Part shown: positions 28,132-36,353 of the stretch, one piece after another
How the letters are laid out: each line of letters starts with the position of its first letter
How positions within the stretch are numbered: position 1 is the first letter of the stretch
From: Phenylobacterium sp.
Lineage (GTDB): Bacteria > Pseudomonadota > Alphaproteobacteria > Caulobacterales > Caulobacteraceae
DNA: 64,000 nucleotides
Reading direction: 5' to 3'
Assembly (NCBI GenBank): GCA_020401865.1
Contig: JADCAS010000013.1
Location: forward strand, 1 to 64,000
Notes under the pieces: model-generated
Told to the model about the DNA's origin: nothing
The model's input: the letters and a program-made list of their open reading frames with translations, nothing else
Database searches by the model: none
Position numbers and translations under genes: made by a program

Positions 28132-28201
28132 GAGGAGACGGGTGGAGCGGATCCGCCGCGGCTCCGACCCAAGGCGGAATGTGAACCCAGCCGGAGCCGA
28201 T

Positions 28202-29152
28202 ATGTCTCTCCTATTCAATACGCCGATCGAGGCCAAGCCCGATGGAATGTTTGTCGGCCCCTGGCGGTCGCCACGGAACATGCTGACCGCGCAGTCCTAT
28301 GATGGGCACAAGTCGATCCACGACGATGACACGGCAAGCAAGCTGGGCTTTCGCGGCGGAACGATTGAGGGTCCCACTCACTTCAGCCTGCTCGCGCCCC
28401 TGGGCGTGCGGATCTGGGGCGAAGACTTCCTCGCGCGGGGTTGCATCTCCGCCCACTACCGGGCTCCCTGCTTCGAGGGTGAGGAGACGCAGGCCCAGAT
28501 TCGACTAGCGGGCGACCCCCGGAGGGCTGAGGTTCAGGTCCTCAAGCGTGACGGCGTGGAGGTGCTTCACGGGACGATCTCCCTCGGGCCTGACCATGGA
28601 CAGACGGCGCTAGACCTCCGACTGGGCCAAATTGAGCCTCTTCGGGAGCGCAGGATCCTGGCCGACATTGTTGTGGGCGCGAAGACACCGCGTCGTCAGG
28701 TAGTGATGGAGTTCAACCAGAACATGGGCGAACTCTACCCCTTCAGCCTGCGGGAGAAGCTGCAGAGCATAACGGAACCTTCTCCCGCCTACGATCCGGC
28801 ATCGGCCACCGAGACACCCTGGCGGCGTCCGATCCTTCCCTTCGAGATGATTAGCGTCCTGTGCCAGTACACCATCGCCGACGAACCGATCCCCGTCCGG
28901 AACCCAGTTGTCGGTCTGTTCGCCGACCAGGAGATTCGTCTCATTGACGGCCCGCTGTTGGTCGGGGAACCATATGAAGTCGAGCGGACAATGATCGCCA
29001 TGAGCGGCAGCCGCCGGACGGAGAGCCTCTGGATGCAGACTTCCGTGTACAGGGCCGGAACCGATCACCTCGTGGCGACCCAGCTATTGAACCAGGCCTA
29101 TCTGAAGGCCTCGTTCCCCGGCTATCCCGAGTATGAGGGCGCGTCGGGATGA
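28202..29152 (+). CDS. Hotdog-fold (MaoC-like) protein
   Basis: About 316 residues, probably two hotdog domains. Motifs seen are IHDDDTASKLGFRGGTIEG followed by PTHFSLLAPLG (about residues 32-60), similar to the substrate tunnel of MaoC-type hydratases, and a second hotdog in the C-terminal half. Such proteins hydrate enoyl-CoA or hydrolyse acyl-CoA thioesters. The ATG at 28202 follows GGAG at six bases; 24 extra codons upstream lack support. It overlaps the next gene as ATGA and lies two genes before an acyl-CoA ligase, consistent with a CoA-dependent degradation. Confidence 0.78.
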   Translation: MSLLFNTPIEAKPDGMFVGPWRSPRNMLTAQSYDGHKSIHDDDTASKLGFRGGTIEGPTHFSLLAPLGVRIWGEDFLARGCISAHYRAPCFEGEETQAQIRLAGDPRRAEVQVLKRDGVEVLHGTISLGPDHGQTALDLRLGQIEPLRERRILADIVVGAKTPRRQVVMEFNQNMGELYPFSLREKLQSITEPSPAYDPASATETPWRRPILPFEMISVLCQYTIADEPIPVRNPVVGLFADQEIRLIDGPLLVGEPYEVERTMIAMSGSRRTESLWMQTSVYRAGTDHLVATQLLNQAYLKASFPGYPEYEGASG

Positions 29153-29988
29153 TGTCGCGCCGAGACCTGAATGGCGGGATCCTGAGCGTCGGCCTCGCTG
29201 GCGCCGCCCAGGGAGGGGAGGGCCGAATAGTGCGTTCGGGAGAGGCGACCCTGCATTATCGGGTCGTGGGGCGCGGCGCGCCTGTTATCTTCCTGCCGTC
29301 TCTGGGCCGTGGGGCTGAAGATTTCGGCCAGTTGGCTGCGGCGGTTTCCAAGGCGGGATTCCGGGCCATCTGTCCGCAGCCGAGGGGTATCGGGGAGAGC
29401 CGGGGCCCGATGCAGGCCCTGCGCCTGGATGATCTGGCGAAGGACGTCCTGGCCGTCCTGGATGACGTCTCCGCCGAGCCCGCAATCGTGGTCGGACACG
29501 CCTTCGGCAATCGCGTCGCTCGTCGCCTTGCAAGCCTCCACCCATCCCGCGTGCGAGCTGTAATTCTCCTTGCTGCGGGAGGTCGAGTGCGGATGGCGCC
29601 CGAAATCGAGCCGATCTTTCTGCAATGCTTTGACCTCTCCCTTCCGGACGAGGTCCGGATGAAGGCGGTCGGCAAGGCGTTCTTTGCGCCGGGCAATGAT
29701 GCGTCTCCCTGGAGAGATGGGTGGTGGCCCGATGCGGCCCGCGCTCAGCTGCACGCCTCAGAACAGACCCCCGTCGAGCTCTGGTGGAGGGCGGGAGGGC
29801 GGCCAATCCTGGTCATCCAGGGCCGGGAAGACATCCTCGCTCCCCCAGCAAACGCCCGGATCCTCAAGGATGAGCTCGGCGCCCAGGTCTCCGTAATCGA
29901 GGCGCCCAACGCCGGTCACGCCATGCTTCCAGAACAGCCCCAGCTGATCGCGGACACAGTGATCACGTATGCGAAGAGCCTGGGATGA
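29149..29988 (+). CDS. Alpha/beta-hydrolase-fold protein with Ala at the nucleophile position
   Basis: A 279-residue protein with a standard alpha/beta-hydrolase layout: VIFLPSLGRGAEDF, nucleophile elbow VVGHAFGNRVARR (about residues 117-129), acid in GREDILAPP and His in NAGHAML. The elbow reads G-H-A-F-G, so the usual Ser is Ala; the other two triad residues are kept. The N-terminus SRRDLNGGILSVGLAGAA resembles a twin-arginine signal, so it may be exported folded. It could be a lyase-like or binding member rather than a hydrolase. The ATG overlaps the preceding stop. Confidence 0.85.
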   Translation: MMSRRDLNGGILSVGLAGAAQGGEGRIVRSGEATLHYRVVGRGAPVIFLPSLGRGAEDFGQLAAAVSKAGFRAICPQPRGIGESRGPMQALRLDDLAKDVLAVLDDVSAEPAIVVGHAFGNRVARRLASLHPSRVRAVILLAAGGRVRMAPEIEPIFLQCFDLSLPDEVRMKAVGKAFFAPGNDASPWRDGWWPDAARAQLHASEQTPVELWWRAGGRPILVIQGREDILAPPANARILKDELGAQVSVIEAPNAGHAMLPEQPQLIADTVITYAKSLG

Positions 29989-30113
29989 GGTCAGATCCGA
30001 CCCGGGCGGCAGGCGGGGCTTCGCTTCCCTCCACCCACAAGCCCGCGGCTCTGGCCGCCGAAATCCCATGGGGGCCGCCATGGTCGAGGGGCGCTGGAGG
30101 GTGAGGGCGCGCA

Positions 30114-30130
30114 GACGGGCAACGCCCGTC
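30114..30130 (+). terminator. Small hairpin before acyl-CoA ligase gene
   Basis: GACGGGC-AAC-GCCCGTC forms a 7-bp stem 15 bases before the ligase ATG, inside a 157-bp gap that breaks the otherwise overlapping operon. It may be an attenuator or mRNA-processing site; there is no T-run. Confidence 0.35.
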
Positions 30131-30145
30131 AATGGAGGTTGAAGG

Positions 30146-31711
30146 ATGGAGCTCAGTCCCTTTGTGGGTCGCAATGCGCCGGACCTTCTCGACAGGCAGG
30201 CCTTGCGCTTCGGTGACAAGCCATTGCTGATCTGGAGCCCCGCCGAAGGTGAGACCAAGGTCTACAGCTATGCGGGATTCGCAGACGAGACCCGCGCCTA
30301 CGCCGCAGGTCTGGCCGGTATGGGCGTGAAGCCTGGCGACGCCGTCATCATCCATCTCGACAATCATCCAGCCCTGCTGCTGGCCTGGTTCGCCTGCGCT
30401 CGGATCGGCGCGGTCGCGGTGACGACGAATACCCGGGCGACCCGGGACGAACTTTTCTATTTTGTGGAACATTCCCGGGCCGTAGGTGCGATCACCAGTT
30501 CGGCCTATGCCGGCCTGCTCAAGCAGAGGGCGGCAAACTGTCGCTGGATTGTCTCGATCGATCCTACAGACCTGCCGGACGCCCAACCCCTGGACACACT
30601 GAGGGCTCAACCCGAAGCCTGCCCGACCTGGGAGGCGACGCCGGAGGCGGCCTGCAGCGTTATGTATACCTCTGGGACGACGGCGCGCCCGAAGGGTGTG
30701 GTCTGGACCCACGCGAATGTGCTGTGGGCCGCCAGGGCCAACGCCGCGCACTTCGGCCTCACGCCGGAGGACCGCTGCCTCGTCTTCCTGCCGCTATTCC
30801 ACGCCGTTGCCCTGAGCTGGAACTTCCTCGGGACCCTGAATTCGGGAGGGAGCGTCGTCCTGATGCCGCGCTTCTCCGCGACCCGGTTCTGGGATGTAGC
30901 GGTGGCCCATGGATGCACGTGGGCCAACATGGTCGGCTTCACCCTTCAGGCGGTCTCTGGGCTGCCGGATCCGCCCTCTCACCGGTTCAGGACCTGGGTC
31001 TGCGCCGGAGACCTGAAGGCGGTCAGCTCCCGTTGGGGCATCCGGACGCTAGGCGCCTTCGGGATGACCGAGATGATCAGCCAGCCACTGAGCTCGGATC
31101 TGCATCACCCTGGGCCAGAGGGCGCCATGGGGCGGGTCAATCCCGGCTACCGGGTGGACCTGAGGCGTGAGGACGGACTTCCGCCTTCAGCGGGCGAGGT
31201 GGCCAGCCTCTGGATCAAGGGCCAGCCTGGCGTGACTATCTTCCAAGGCTATCTCCACGATCCTCAGGCCACTTCCGAGGCCTTCGACTCCGACGGGTGG
31301 TTCTGCACGGGCGATCAGGTCATCGCCGCCCCCGACGGTCACGCCTTTTACGCGGGGCGCACCAAGGACATGCTTAAGGTAGGAGCCGAGAACGTCGCCG
31401 CCGTCGAGATCGAGCAGGTCATCCTCCAGGTCGCGGGTGTCAGGGAAGCCGCGGTCGTCGGACTTCCGGATCGAATGCTGGACGAGGTCCCTGTCGCCTT
31501 CGTCGTGATCGAGGGAAGACCTGAGGAGACGCTCGCCTCGATCCGTGCGCAGTGCCTCGAGCGGCTTGCCGACTTCAAGAGGCCACGCCGCGTTCATGTC
31601 GTCGATGAACTGCCGAAAGGACTTCTGGACAAGGTCCTGAAGCGGGAGCTCAGGGAACTGGCGGCCAAACTCGCCACCGCCCCGATCGACCCGGCCGAGG
31701 AACGTAAGTGA
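30146..31711 (+). CDS. AMP-dependent acyl-CoA synthetase/ligase
   Basis: A 521-residue ANL-superfamily enzyme that activates a carboxylic acid with ATP and joins it to CoA. The AMP-binding motif is VMYTSGTTARPKGV (about residues 172-185), followed by AFGMTEMISQPL (about 308), the hinge region GWFCTGDQV and GRTKDMLKVGAENVA (about 405-420), and a C-terminal catalytic Lys near DELPKGLLDKVLKREL. It probably activates an aromatic or fatty acid released by the sulfatase/esterase set. Its stop overlaps the GTG of the next gene. Confidence 0.93.
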   Translation: MELSPFVGRNAPDLLDRQALRFGDKPLLIWSPAEGETKVYSYAGFADETRAYAAGLAGMGVKPGDAVIIHLDNHPALLLAWFACARIGAVAVTTNTRATRDELFYFVEHSRAVGAITSSAYAGLLKQRAANCRWIVSIDPTDLPDAQPLDTLRAQPEACPTWEATPEAACSVMYTSGTTARPKGVVWTHANVLWAARANAAHFGLTPEDRCLVFLPLFHAVALSWNFLGTLNSGGSVVLMPRFSATRFWDVAVAHGCTWANMVGFTLQAVSGLPDPPSHRFRTWVCAGDLKAVSSRWGIRTLGAFGMTEMISQPLSSDLHHPGPEGAMGRVNPGYRVDLRREDGLPPSAGEVASLWIKGQPGVTIFQGYLHDPQATSEAFDSDGWFCTGDQVIAAPDGHAFYAGRTKDMLKVGAENVAAVEIEQVILQVAGVREAAVVGLPDRMLDEVPVAFVVIEGRPEETLASIRAQCLERLADFKRPRRVHVVDELPKGLLDKVLKRELRELAAKLATAPIDPAEERK

Positions 31712-32685
31712 TCGATTCAAGCCTCCCCGACGCCTTCAGGGGCATCCTGGATCGGCTATCCCTTCCAGTGGTCGCGGCGCCTATGCTTAGGGTCTCCAGT
31801 CTCCCGCTTGTCGAGGCCTGCTGTAAGGCGGGAGTGATCGGCGCCTTTCCGACGGCCAACTGTCGATCGCCAAACGAGCTGGACGACTGGCTGGGCCAGC
31901 TCCGACGCCGACTGTCTCCTCGCGAGGCGCCCTTCTGCCCGAACTTGATCATGCGCAGCCCGACCCTCAGCGCAGATCTTGATCGCCTCATCGCCCATGG
32001 CGTGGAGATGGTGATCACCAGCGTCGGGTCGCCAGAGCCCGTCGTCGCGCCGCTTCACGCTGCAGGTTGCCTCGTATTCGCGGACGTCGCTTCGGTACAA
32101 CATGCCCGCCGGGCGATTGGGGCGGGTGCGGACGGACTTGTCCTCCTGACGGCCGGCGCCGGCGGCCAGACGGGTTGGGCCAATCCGTTCGCTTTCGTCC
32201 GCGCCGTCCGCACCTTCTTTGATGGCCCGCTGATACTCGCGGGTGGCCTGTCGGATGGCGTCTCCCTGCAGGCGGCGCGGGTCCTGGGATGTGATCTTGG
32301 CTATATGGGAACGCGCTTCATCGCGACCCTGGAAAGCGCCGCCCCGCAGGCCTACAAGCAAATGCTGGTCGACAGCGGCATGGATGACGTGATCCTCACG
32401 CCCGCCTTCACAGGCCTACCAACGAGCATTCTACGCCCGTCAGTCCAGGCGGCGGGGCTTGATCCTGAGGCCCTCGACCGCCATCCGGACCCGGACGTCG
32501 CCCGCGCCCTTTTCGGCCCGGAGGGTGACGGTCCGAGGCGATGGCGAGACATATGGAGTGCAGGGCACTCAGTCTCGGGTGTCCTGGGCGTTCCTAGTGT
32601 CGAGGAACTCGTGGGCCGCCTTTGCTCAGAGTATGCTGCGGAGCGGTCAATTCCTGACCGCCCTCCGACCACACGGCCGTGTTGA
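31708..32685 (+). CDS. Nitronate monooxygenase-like FMN protein
   Basis: A 325-residue TIM-barrel flavoprotein of the NMO/2-nitropropane dioxygenase family. Key parts are LPVVAAPMLRVS (about 18-29), the FMN-binding GADGLVLLTAGAGGQTG (about 139-155) and ILAGGLSDGVSL with GCDLGYMGTRF (about 176-206). The catalytic His seen in true nitronate oxidases (H in GG-x-G) is replaced in the segment AGAGGQTG, so it may be an enoyl-reductase-like member instead. GTG start overlaps the ligase stop (GTGA). Last gene of the operon. Confidence 0.88.
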   Translation: MIDSSLPDAFRGILDRLSLPVVAAPMLRVSSLPLVEACCKAGVIGAFPTANCRSPNELDDWLGQLRRRLSPREAPFCPNLIMRSPTLSADLDRLIAHGVEMVITSVGSPEPVVAPLHAAGCLVFADVASVQHARRAIGAGADGLVLLTAGAGGQTGWANPFAFVRAVRTFFDGPLILAGGLSDGVSLQAARVLGCDLGYMGTRFIATLESAAPQAYKQMLVDSGMDDVILTPAFTGLPTSILRPSVQAAGLDPEALDRHPDPDVARALFGPEGDGPRRWRDIWSAGHSVSGVLGVPSVEELVGRLCSEYAAERSIPDRPPTTRPC

Positions 32686-32867
32686 TCCGGGCGCCCAACC
32701 CTCAATCGCCAGCAGGTCGCGACACGTAGGCCCAAGCGGCGACCCAGTCCGGCCACCAGGCTTCGCCTTGATGAGTTCCCGCAGGCCTTCAAGTCTAGGA
32801 CACCTGCCTGAGAAGCCATAGCCCCATGACGGAGATCAATTGTCTGCCGCCTGCCCCCACCGCCACC

Positions 32868-33037
32868 CACCCTCCCGACATCCTTGCCTGAGCAGATGGG
32901 TTCCGCCATGTCGCGGAGCCTGCGGGCTTATTCGCGCCCGAACCGTCTTTGGAGACGCGCCTGGGGGCGGGGTTCGCGGGGCCGGCTCGGGCCCGAAAGG
33001 GGGCGCGTCTCCGCGCCGTGCCTGAAAGGTTGGGTTT
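32868..33037 (+). repeat. Repeat R, copy 4
   Basis: About 170 bp, the best-preserved copy. Besides the GGTTCCG-type dyad it has a perfect long-range inverted repeat, GGAGACGCGCC with GGCGCGTCTCC, separated by about 50 bases, so the element can fold into a large hairpin. It ends at GGTTGGGTTT, immediately followed by the left tip of IS copy 2. Confidence 0.82.
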
Positions 33038-33873
33038 GGCATTGTCAGCCCAAATGCACCGGCCAGTATGGGGTAGGGGGCGGGTGGGCGAATTGGCCCG
33101 TCAGAGAAAGACCCACGATCCGTTCTGCGGGTTCGACAGCTCGCCGGAGGTGATCCGCCTGGTGGTCATGATGTGTGTGCGCGACCCGCTGTCCCTGCGA
33201 AACGTCGAGGGCCTGCTGTTCGCGCGCGGCATCGACAACGGTCACGAGACGGTGCGGCTCTGGTGGAACCGGTTCGGTCCGATGTTTGCCGGCGAGATCC
33301 GCAGGAAGCGCGTTGAGCACATACGCGCCGAAACCATTGGCGTTGGCATCTCGACGAGGTCTACGTGAGATTCAACGGCCAGTTGCGCTACCTGTGGCCC
33401 GCCGTCGATCACGAGGGAGAGGGGCTGGAATCCTTCGTGAACACCACCCGCGACAAGGCCGCGGCGCTGTAATTCATCAAGGAGGCGGTGAAGCGCCACG
33501 GATGTCCGCGAGCCATCGTCACGGACAAACTCCGCTCTCACACCGCAGCCCTGAAGGAGATCGCCGCCGCCGATCTCCAGGAAACGGGACGCCGGCTCAA
33601 CAATCGGGCCGAAAACTCCCACCTGCCCGTCCGACGACGAGAACGGGCGGTGCTGAGGTTTCGCAGGATGAAGACCCTGCAGAAATTCACCTCAGTCCGC
33701 GCCTTCGTCCGCAACCACTTCAGCCAGGAGCGACACCTCATCAGCCGAGACCTTTACCGCCCACGACGCTCAGCCCCCCTGGCTGAGTGGCGGATCGTCA
33801 TGGGCTAAGACCAGTTCGGGGTTGGCTAAACTGCGCCCAGCCGGAGACAAGTTGACCTTGGACTGACAGCACC
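33038..33873 (+). mobile_element. IS6-type insertion sequence, copy 2 (inactive)
   Basis: About 836 bp with terminal inverted repeats GGCATTGTCAGCCCAAA at the left and, reading inward, GGTGCTGTCAGTCCAAG at the right (12 of 17 positions match). It is a diverged sister of copy 1 and shares the R-IS junction with it base for base. The transposase carries a frameshift and a stop. Confidence 0.78.
33093..33808 (+). pseudogene. IS6-family transposase, frameshift plus stop
   Basis: Same protein as at 14868-15582. The ATG is mutated to TTG; the frame shifts near 33330 at GCCGAAACCATTGG, the same site as in copy 1, and a TAA at 33470-33472 replaces a Lys codon. The catalytic parts are still readable: HWRWHLDEVYV, VTDKLRSHT, NRAENSHLPVRRRE. 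The C-terminus, unlike copy 1, is in one frame to the stop. Confidence 0.85.
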
Positions 33874-33934
33874 CTCGCCTCCGTCGGCAGCGGCCGGCGA
33901 TACGCCTTCAGGCGCCCGACCCGGTCGCCTGCCT

Positions 33935-34066
33935 TCAGGTCTCCTCCCGCACAAAACAGGCCACGCCGTGCCAGCTTTGGAAGAAGAGATCGTCGCCCAT
34001 GAGAGATATCCCTGTTTGGCTGTCTTCCTCATCGTCCTGGGAAGGCCGGTCCTCCATGGGGGTCAT
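33935..34066 (-). CDS. Small ORF directly after the nuclease toxin gene
   Basis: A 43-residue acidic ORF whose ATG lies five bases after the toxin stop. It reads MTPMEDRPSQDDEEDSQTGI and ends FFQSWHGVACFVREET. The position and acidity suit the beginning of an immunity protein, but Tox-REase-5 immunity proteins are much longer, so if real it is truncated, perhaps by the arrival of IS copy 2 some 60 bases further on. Codon use alone does not decide it. Confidence 0.3.
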   Translation of the reverse strand: MTPMEDRPSQDDEEDSQTGISLMGDDLFFQSWHGVACFVREET

Positions 34067-34071
34067 TGCGG

Positions 34072-34737
34072 TCACTTTCGCTTAGGTGGGGTCGCGCCAG
34101 GCCGGGGCGAAGTCTGCAGGACCCGGAGGGGGGAGGCGGGCTCGATGATCTCCCGGAAGGTTGGAACAACGGCGGGTTCGGCGACATGCCACTCGACGGT
34201 TCGGCCCTGGGCGGCGTTGTTCTGCCGTCGGGCCTGATCCCGCACGCCGTTCCAGATGAACTTCAAGAATGTCGATTTTCGGGCCCTTCGATCCAGGGCT
34301 TCATGGCCGGGGCCCTTGGCCTCGAGCAGCGGTCGGCGGGAGTCCCAGACGGCGCATCCGTCGAACCGCACGGGCTTCTCGAAGGGATTGCGCACGACGT
34401 AGTCCAGGCCGGGCGCCCGGGTGATCTGGTCCTCGTAGTCCTGTGTCCAGGCCTTGTATCTCGAGAAGGTCGGGCCCCGCGCCCAGCCGCCATTAACGTG
34501 ACAGGTCGGGCCGATCTCACTCTCTCGCTTGGCCAGCTGTTCCGTACGGGGAATGGCGCCATCGTGGAACCGGTCGTCGGAATGGACCTGTACGGAAGGT
34601 TCGGGCTTGATCTCTCCCGACAAGCGCAACTGCTGTTCGGTGAAGAGCCGTTCGACCTCGTCCGCGCCCCCGCCCCCTCGCTCCCGCCCCGTCATTGGTC
34701 GCTTGCATGCGCATCGACGTACCAGCCTTGACGCCAC
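34072..34737 (-). CDS. Tox-REase-5-type nuclease toxin domain, orphan
   Basis: Up to 221 residues; the C-terminal two thirds match the restriction-endonuclease-fold toxin domain Tox-REase-5: YKAWTQDYEDQITRAPGLDY (about 92-111), VRFDGCAVWDSRRPLLEAKG with the D...ExK catalytic core (about 123-142), FIWNGVRDQARRQ and VEWHVAEPA. In polymorphic toxins this domain sits at the C-terminus of large secreted proteins and cuts nucleic acid in rivals. Here no long N-terminus or delivery domain exists and the upstream DNA is a HigA fragment in another frame, so it is a displaced toxin tip. The start is uncertain. Confidence 0.7.
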   Translation of the reverse strand: MASRLVRRCACKRPMTGRERGGGGADEVERLFTEQQLRLSGEIKPEPSVQVHSDDRFHDGAIPRTEQLAKRESEIGPTCHVNGGWARGPTFSRYKAWTQDYEDQITRAPGLDYVVRNPFEKPVRFDGCAVWDSRRPLLEAKGPGHEALDRRARKSTFLKFIWNGVRDQARRQNNAAQGRTVEWHVAEPAVVPTFREIIEPASPLRVLQTSPRPGATPPKRK

Positions 34738-34846
34738 AAGCCTTCTCGAACCGGATCGCCATGTCGGCAGACAGAGCGGTGTGACCCTTGAAGAGGTTGC
34801 TGAGGGTCTGGCGGGTCACATGGATGGTGCCCCCCGCTGTGGAGTT
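34691..34846 (-). pseudogene. HigA-type antitoxin fragment
   Basis: IHVTRQTLSNLFKGHTALSA followed by DMAIRFEKACGVKAGTSMRMQ is the helix-turn-helix and following helix of HigA-family addiction-module antitoxins. The N-terminal part is missing, with an in-frame stop upstream near 34917, and the C-terminus runs into a G-rich tract where the frame of the nuclease toxin takes over. No HigB toxin gene is seen. It is a broken antitoxin fused by rearrangement to the toxin region. Confidence 0.65.
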
Positions 34847-35014
34847 GGATATGAGTTCAAGCCTGACCGACAGCCGTACAATGGCGGCTCGCGAACGCTG
34901 GGTCGACCTTGGGCGTTACAGGGCTAGCTGTCGTTGCGACGAAGGCTGTTCACCCGAGGAGGCGCTTGAGCGAAGCTGGAGTTGCAACACACCACTTCCA
35001 GCGGAACTCCTCGG

Positions 35015-35290
35015 ATGAACGCATACAAGAATGCCCGGCTGAAGCCTTCGCGTCTAGCCTAGATGGTCGAACGGATTGATCAGGGCGGGTCGGCTCAGGC
35101 GGCGGCGCAGGCCGCCGGCGTCTCGACAATGACCGCACACAAGTGGCGCCGACGGCATCGGCTCGGCCCCAAGGCGGTGTCCGCGCCATGCGCCTGAGCT
35201 GCAAGTGGCAGAGATGGAGCGGCTGCGCCGACAACGGATGACGGGACCCAGGATCGCCCAGGCGCTGAGGCCTTTACACCCCCAGCACCA
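35015..35290 (+). pseudogene. IS481-family transposase N-terminal remnant
   Basis: ATG at 35015 opens MNAYKNARL, and after a TAG the same frame gives MVERIDQGGSAQAAAQAAGV and TAHKWRRRH, the first helix-turn-helix of IS481 transposases. In another frame the match continues with EMERLRRQRMTGPRIAQAL, the second one. A stop and a frameshift in under 300 bp, and loss of everything beyond, make it dead. The stretch from 34847 to 35014 holds nothing else I recognise. Confidence 0.65.
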
Positions 35291-35307
35291 CGAGCAGGGC
35301 GCTATCG

Positions 35308-35329
35308 CCCGCACCGTCCTATGTGCGGG
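35308..35329 (-). terminator. Hairpin over dipeptidase stop codon
   Basis: CCCGCAC and GTGCGGG pair in a 7-bp stem around an 8-base loop that includes the TAG of the minus-strand dipeptidase gene. It is at the end of the peptidase operon and is a plausible terminator, though without a T-run. Confidence 0.45.
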
Positions 35330-36353
35330 TCAGTCTGGTGGGCCAGACCTGGCTTGCGACCCGCATCCAGTTGCCGCCGAGTATCAGTTTCAGCGAGGGG
35401 GTGTCGAACCCTCGGCCAATGAGTTCGGCGACAAGCTCCGTGATCTGTTGGTCGTGGATCATCGTCACCGGCATGCGGAAGGAGGCGTCGTCCGGGAAGG
35501 TCTCGCGCATGGTTGCGAGGAACACCTCCAGTTCCGCCAGGTCGAACACGAAGTCGAGACCGAGTCCCACGTGTTCGGCCCCCACGCGCGCGGCGATATG
35601 CTCGACGTGATCCGCCAGGCGGGTGACCGAAGCCGTTCCTCCCAGGAAGGCGCCGATGCCGTTCACGCCGATGACTCCTCCGGACTCGGCGCAGAGGTCA
35701 ATCAGCCAGTCAGGGATGTTCCGTTCATGCGGGTCCACGGCGCTGGCGTTTGAATGGGAAAAGATGACTGGCGCACCGGCGGTTTCGATGACTTCCCGCG
35801 CCGTGCGAAAGCCCGTGTGCGAGCAGCAGATCATCATCCCGACCCGCTTCATTTCTGCGATCACCTCACGGCCGAAGCCGGTCAGCCCGCCATCTTCGTC
35901 GTAACAGCCAAAACCGGCGTCATTCTGCCTGTTGTAGGCGATCAGCATCCACCCCACCCCGCGGCGCCGGAAGTCCTCCACCAGGTCCAGACGGCCGCCG
36001 TTCAGGGGCGCCATGCCCTCAACGTCGAACAGCACCGCCAGCTTGCCATCCCGGCGTGCATCCTGGATGTCGTCGACGGTAAGGACGATCCTGTAGTCGT
36101 CAGCCCTGGCGTTGAGCCACTCGGTGAAACTGTCCAGCATCGCAAGGTGTTCATCCGGACCGCTTGGTCCAAAGCCGGCGTTCAGGCTGATCACATCGAC
36201 GCCGGCCGCGCGGACATCCTGGAGTTGGGGCAGGAAGCTGGCGTCCTCCGGCCGCAGCGGCATGCAGGCGTGATTGTCCCAGACCAGCGAGGTGCGCATC
36301 AGCTCCTGCGCCTGGTTGATGGTGGAGGGGCGGTCAGATGTCTTCTGCCTCAA
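35319..36353 (-). CDS. Membrane (renal) dipeptidase family M19, variant metal site
   Basis: About 344 residues of the M19 TIM-barrel metallopeptidase family, which cleaves dipeptides including D-residues. Metal ligands seen are Glu in FDVEGMAPL, His in CCSHTGF and His in VIFSHSNAS, but the usual first pair H-x-D is H-A-C in WDNHACMPLR. I start at TTG 36353, which overlaps the MFS stop (TTGA), follows AGAAGG, and supplies the INQAQELMRTS helix normal for the family; ATG 36299 is the alternative. Last gene of the peptidase operon. Confidence 0.85.
   Translation of the reverse strand: MRQKTSDRPSTINQAQELMRTSLVWDNHACMPLRPEDASFLPQLQDVRAAGVDVISLNAGFGPSGPDEHLAMLDSFTEWLNARADDYRIVLTVDDIQDARRDGKLAVLFDVEGMAPLNGGRLDLVEDFRRRGVGWMLIAYNRQNDAGFGCYDEDGGLTGFGREVIAEMKRVGMMICCSHTGFRTAREVIETAGAPVIFSHSNASAVDPHERNIPDWLIDLCAESGGVIGVNGIGAFLGGTASVTRLADHVEHIAARVGAEHVGLGLDFVFDLAELEVFLATMRETFPDDASFRMPVTMIHDQQITELVAELIGRGFDTPSLKLILGGNWMRVASQVWPTRLTRT

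Noticed and set aside
34066..34731. 221-codon plus-strand frame opposite the nuclease toxin
   Set aside because: The minus strand has clear Tox-REase-5 motifs; the plus-strand product has none.
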